Shown here: in pieces, positions 55,975 to 64,000 of the stretch | Position numbering within the stretch: the stretch's first letter is position 1 | Layout of the letters: each line of letters starts with the position of its first letter | The notes under the pieces: model-generated | Databases searched by the model: none | What the model was told of the DNA's origin: nothing | What the model saw: the letters and a program-made list of their open reading frames with translations, nothing else | Assembly: GCA_027704905.1 (NCBI GenBank) | Contig: CM051018.1 | Span: 16,577,028 to 16,641,027, forward strand | Origin: Muraenolepis orangiensis | Lineage: Eukaryota; Chordata; Actinopteri; Gadiformes; Muraenolepididae | Direction of reading: 5' to 3' | Length of the DNA stretch: 64,000 nucleotides | Made by a program: the position numbers and the translations under genes

Positions 55975-57642
55975 TTCCTGTTGAGTTTTATTCAATGTCC
56001 AACATGTCAAATAAATCATTTCCTTTCAACAAGCTTTGTTCTTCTTTAAAAAGATTTAGAGTTGAATATATATACAGAGTGAGCAGAGACTGCTAGTCAG
56101 ACTAACGCTGACATGTATGCAATAAGTAGGATTAAAGAAACAGAATGGGATGACGGGTCAACTTGCATTCCACTTGAGATGAAGTAAAGCGCTTGGCTTG
56201 CGGCCTGTCATAATGTTGACCGGTGTACCCTAAACCAGTGGTTCTCAACCCCTGGGTCGCGACCCTCGGGTGGGTCGGACATTAAAGGGTTCGCCAAAAT
56301 TCTCTGCGAAACTTATCTTATAGAAAGGTTAACACAAACAGGTGTATGATTACACACCTCCCTGTGTGCCTACACGTGAAATGGCTGCATAAATCAGCAG
56401 GCTTGTAGCCAGGTAGGTGGTATAAATGGTCGGTCTGAAATTGCACCAATTGTTTAACTGAAATGTTAGGTTATTTTTAACCCAAAAAAGGTTGACAACC
56501 TCTGCCCTAAACACCTTTCTCCTATCCTGTATTTTACTAACTTATCCAATCCAGTGTGAGGGCCATTCTCAAACAAACCAATAGCGCAAAGTGATCGCTT
56601 CATCACTTTAAGGCACACAATTGTTACACAAAATAAAATAAACTTAAATTAAAAATGTGTGCCTGTAACATTTCACCTCCAACCAATATTAGGAATGATA
56701 GTGCTTTGAGAAATCTCATTGGACAGTCAAGACATCTGGCAGATTAGTACACTGGTCCAGCTAACCCATCCGATTCCCACCATGAAACTACAACGGCTCA
56801 CCCTCTGAGCTAGGGATGACTAAAGCGATGTCCCGTTCTTCACAAAGACTACAATAAGATAGGAGAAATCTGCCCTTATTTTTCCTAGTACCATTTGTAC
56901 AAGCTTCATGAAACGGCGCATACATACTGTGTATGGCCGATGGGCATGACGGAAATAAATATAAAATTGGTCCAAGCTCACGGGCAAGACGGGAACAGAA
57001 CAATAACATTTTGGTTTTGGGTTGGTCCGGATTTTGCATGACTGCAACTCAAAACCAAGGGGATCATACATATGTATTTTTTTACTTCACCTGCGAGCCC
57101 GAAACCAAATCATACTGCAGCTATATGCAATATGACTACCCTTGTTTTCCGAAGGTAAACTTAAATGAAATTGAATGACATTGACCCAACGTTTTGATAC
57201 CTTGTGATTTGGAGAATCATGTTACTGCTAGAAATAGTTTGGCCAACACTCCTTGAAGTCACAGTAACTTGTGGAATACTACTGGTCTGGGTGGGAGAGA
57301 GTGGAGAGAAATGAGTCACTTAAAAACACACCACTGAATACTGTGTGAGAAGTCTCTTCAACGTCTGCTGGCATTTTGCCACACACATTTTTTACATGAA
57401 TAATAAATTCATCCCAAGGTGGCCTCAGTTCCCCCCAACTGCAGTCATTTGTGATACTGCCCCTTGGAGCGACTAAAGAAAAAAACCCAGCATCTGATAA
57501 ACGTATCACAATGGACGCGTTCTCATTTCGTACAATCGTCGGTGTCTACAGCCGAGCCACTGAAATGCAAGCGGATCTTGGAGGGGCGGGGGGGAGGAAA
57601 GTGTGTGTGCTTCTGCTTCAAAACTGTCATCACAGCTCCCCC
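55975..57642 (-). other. csgalnact2: csgalnact2 3' UTR
   Basis: About 1.65 kb between the stop codon and a minus-strand AATAAA at 55987-55992. It contains the hAT-like miniature element at 56236-56504. Open frames within it show no recognisable protein. Confidence 0.55.
56236..56504. mobile_element. 269-bp hAT miniature element with exact 8-bp target duplication
   Basis: The left end CAGTGGTTCTCAACC and the complement of the right end CAGAGGTTGTCAACC agree at 13 of 15 positions. CCCTAAAC occurs immediately on both sides (56228-56235 and 56505-56512), the 8-bp duplication diagnostic of hAT transposition. There is no transposase frame. It lies in the csgalnact2 3' UTR. Confidence 0.85.
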
Positions 57643-61399
<3,757 letters not shown>

Positions 61400-62900
61400 C
61401 ACGCTTGCATACGAGCTACAGCTAGCAAGTCTGCATTCCCCCCCTTCTCCCTGTGCTGTATAGATCGATTCACATTACGTGTACGTATCTATTTGATACA
61501 TTGTGTACGAAGGAAACATTTACAGCTGTTAAGTGTATATTTTGTTGTGCAGCGATATCCACAACCGGCATCAATTGTGGTCCGACAGACATTTATAACA
61601 GCAACTTGAATATCTTCAAATTTCAGTTTACGTCCATAAATTTCAGGAATTTTGCTGGAGCAATTGTCAGAGAGGTGGTTACCTACAACAGACAGAAAAG
61701 AAGGATTATACAAGTGCCTCTTCTTGGCAGGGAAGCTAGCTATTTTCGGCACAGGTGTGATGCATTTTAAACGTGGCTCACAGCTGTTTATTCAGAGTCT
61801 AGCAAATAGCAGCGTGGGCCTTGTGCTGGAAAATCAAGTGAAATACCTTGCATCCCACCCACCCCAGTGCTCAGCCACAAAACCAAATTTGATTTTGAGC
61901 TTTTTATCGATCGCTCATTCCTTTGCGTGACCATACATCACCAGCAAAATAATATCTTGCAAGGTCAGTAGATCTGCAATGTTTTCACACTTTAGGGTTA
62001 GCAACAACAGCTCGTTATGTGGACGAGGTGGGTGGGCAGGCTGGCTGGCTGGCTGGCTGGAGATACATCTCCGTCAATTCATCTGAGGTTTACATCACAC
62101 TTCCGGTCTTTTTATTCCCTCTTCACAATTAAAGCATGCAAGCTCAACACTTTTCGGTAAGACTCAAGTTTGGTAGAATCGTGGTAAAAATGGAAAAATA
62201 TGCATATGTTTCTGTCTGGTTCCTATACGTTTAACTCCACTGTCCAGTTTGTTTTACAAAGTTGCTCGAGCAGCACGTTTTCATTGTTGACAATCAAAGT
62301 GGGTTATACGACTTACAAGTCTCTACTGAATACATGTATAAACAATAAAAAGTATCAAACCGGGCTTGAATCGGAACACACTGCAGGCAGTTTATACAAA
62401 TAAAGCATAACGGATCAGACTGTTGTCTCACATCACTGACAATGGGTAAACACTAACACGACATGGAAATGAATAGTTGAATTGTGTCGCACAGATGAGA
62501 ATACCCTGTCAAAACTAAATGGCTGGATTAAAAACAATGATTGGTTGATCCAGGCGCTTTGTTCGATGAACACCGTGGACTGTACAAGATACGTCAACTC
62601 GATTTATTTCGAAAATGTAAAACGGAAATGCGCGTTCTGTTACTCGCTCTGTATTATTAGTGTAAATACTGCAATAACAACCTAGCGCTAAAGCTTGAAG
62701 ATAAATGTTTACAATATGTCATATGTTACAATGTAGTACTAACCTCGTTAAACCACTAAATCCAGCAGCCATACCCTCTGTTTCTCACACGGGGAAAATA
62801 AAGCAGCCAGCTAGCTTTAACAAGCCCATGAATGCAGAAGTACAAGACGCCACGGAGCAAAAAGTGGGGACGAGAGCTACTTCCGGTTAGAAAGTAGCCA
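61400..62900 (-). promoter_or_regulatory. csgalnact2: csgalnact2 5' region: probable upstream intron, noncoding exon and promoter
   Basis: No coding exon of csgalnact2 lies upstream of 61399. On the minus strand a possible donor (AACGAG followed by GTTAGT near 62742) and a CG-containing stretch with TTCCGG (62850-62890) would suit a noncoding first exon, as many vertebrate copies have. A (GGCT)n tract lies near 62040-62060. The TSS is not determined. Confidence 0.35.
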
Positions 62901-64000
62901 ATTAAAGTGGTCTTACTTTAAGCGTCATCAATCATTCCCAGGCAAGGGCATGGATGGTTAAGGACCACACAGTGGACACTTTTTACATTTATACTCTCAT
63001 TCTAATCTACTTTTAACATAACTAATAGTTAGCTGCATAATGCATTACAGTTTATGTCCAGGCTCAGTCTTATCCTTAACACAATTTATTATAGAACATT
63101 TTAAGCACATTATTGTCAACAGTATTTTGATACATTCCAACACAGCCACTTAACAGATTGGACGTTTTTATATCTTTCAAAAAGTATACATCAGTTCTAA
63201 CCCTGCAAATGCAAAATATTGTAAAAGCTAGAGTTGAGAGATACGTTATTAGATAATAAATTACAACATTTAGGATACTTTTTATTTTGCTCCGGTATCT
63301 TGAAAATGACTCACTGAAAATGCCATACTGCACATTTGTAATGTTTATTTGCAACATAATCAAATTACATAATGATGATAACTCATTATTGTACATACGT
63401 TTTGCACAAAGATTGCCATTAAAAGGAATCGGAAAAATAAGTCACACCAAAACATGGCCATAGTCAAGATTATACATCAAGTCCTTGTATTGGAGTATTA
63501 CTTATATTTGATATTTTCATGAAAAAAAACATGAAAAACAAGCAACACGTTTCATTTTTTATTGAACATTTGTGTATTATTTGTCTTTGGCAAGTATAAT
63601 CCAAAAGAAAAGTGGCATTTTTAATGAACATGTTCCTTCTGAGTACAAACCTTTACATTTGCCCAAACAAGTCCCTACTCTTTTAGTCCACTCAAGATCC
63701 CAGAGTTCTACAACAGGTGATGGAGAAGACAGATGATGGAGAATTCCTAGGTTGGAAATACGTCTTCACAGTTGCAAACACTAATAATTGGAGGCTATTG
63801 TAGAAGCGGCACAGGCACTTGAAAGACATTAACATTGACATACAATTTGGTACAGTAGTCATGCAATGATACAGTTTGGCCAACATGACCTCGAGGTAAT
63901 GATTAACATACCGATGAGCTGCGAGAAGCATGGTCTATGTTATTTTTTTTCAATTTCTTCTCCAGCTATTTGGCAGCGAGAAAGACTCTGTGTTTCAAAC
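62901..64000. other. Right flank, possibly the 3' end of a further minus-strand gene
   Basis: AT-rich with minus-strand AATAAA-type signals near 63085 and 63552. The last 40 bases, read on the minus strand, are open in two frames to stop codons near 63948 and 63964. This would suit a terminal exon entering from the right, but the piece is too short to name. ret lies next to CSGALNACT2 in human, but no RET sequence is recognisable here. Confidence 0.25.

Noticed and set aside
63940..64000. Terminal exon of ret on the minus strand
   Set aside because: The expected neighbour by human gene order, but the last 40 bases give no recognisable RET C-terminus, so no gene is called.

Overview
The window is vertebrate nuclear DNA from a ray-finned (teleost) fish. 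It has multi-exon genes with GT-AG introns, long CA/TG and TA microsatellites, tRNA- and 5S-derived SINE fragments, LINE tails, hAT-like miniature elements and a full-length Tc1-family transposon. No bacterial, CRISPR or viral locus was seen. The species cannot be named from the sequence alone.

Seven genes were read exon by exon: pkd2l1 (+, CDS 4752-9952), tial1 (-, 19343-12667), bag3 (+, 21267-25172), inpp5f (+, 27162-37340), mcmbp (-, 46276-40432), sec23ip (+, 46894-55683), csgalnact2 (-, 61399-57643), plus a Tc1 transposase (2515-3537) inside its transposon. All seven host genes have human orthologues that I place on chromosome 10. The block tial1-bag3-inpp5f-mcmbp-sec23ip keeps the human 10q26 order, while pkd2l1 and csgalnact2 lie at other human chromosome 10 sites.

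Layout: 1-4750 is a left flank with a possible 3' UTR, the Tc1 element and TA repeats. 4752-11100 is pkd2l1, meeting tial1 tail to tail at about 11.07 kb. 11.1-19.4 kb is tial1. 19.4-21.3 kb is a spacer with a SINE, a TG repeat and the bag3 promoter, which carries a perfect heat-shock element. Then come bag3, inpp5f, and mcmbp tail to tail with inpp5f. mcmbp and sec23ip start head to head across 617 bp. sec23ip and csgalnact2 end tail to tail. The last 1.1 kb may belong to the 3' end of a further minus-strand gene.

The genes are not one pathway. pkd2l1 is a cation channel, tial1 an RNA-binding splicing and stress-granule factor, bag3 an Hsp70 co-chaperone, inpp5f an endosomal PI4P phosphatase, mcmbp an MCM-binding replication factor, sec23ip a COPII/ER-exit-site protein and csgalnact2 a Golgi glycosyltransferase. 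No undescribed multi-gene system was found. The notable observations are a predicted U12-type AT-AC intron in mcmbp, a 36-glutamine tract in the prion-like tail of TIAL1, a candidate poison exon and a GC-AG intron in tial1, an apparent 1-nt frameshift in bag3, an exact 171-bp tandem duplication of a csgalnact2 splice acceptor plus half an exon, and the intact Tc1 copy.
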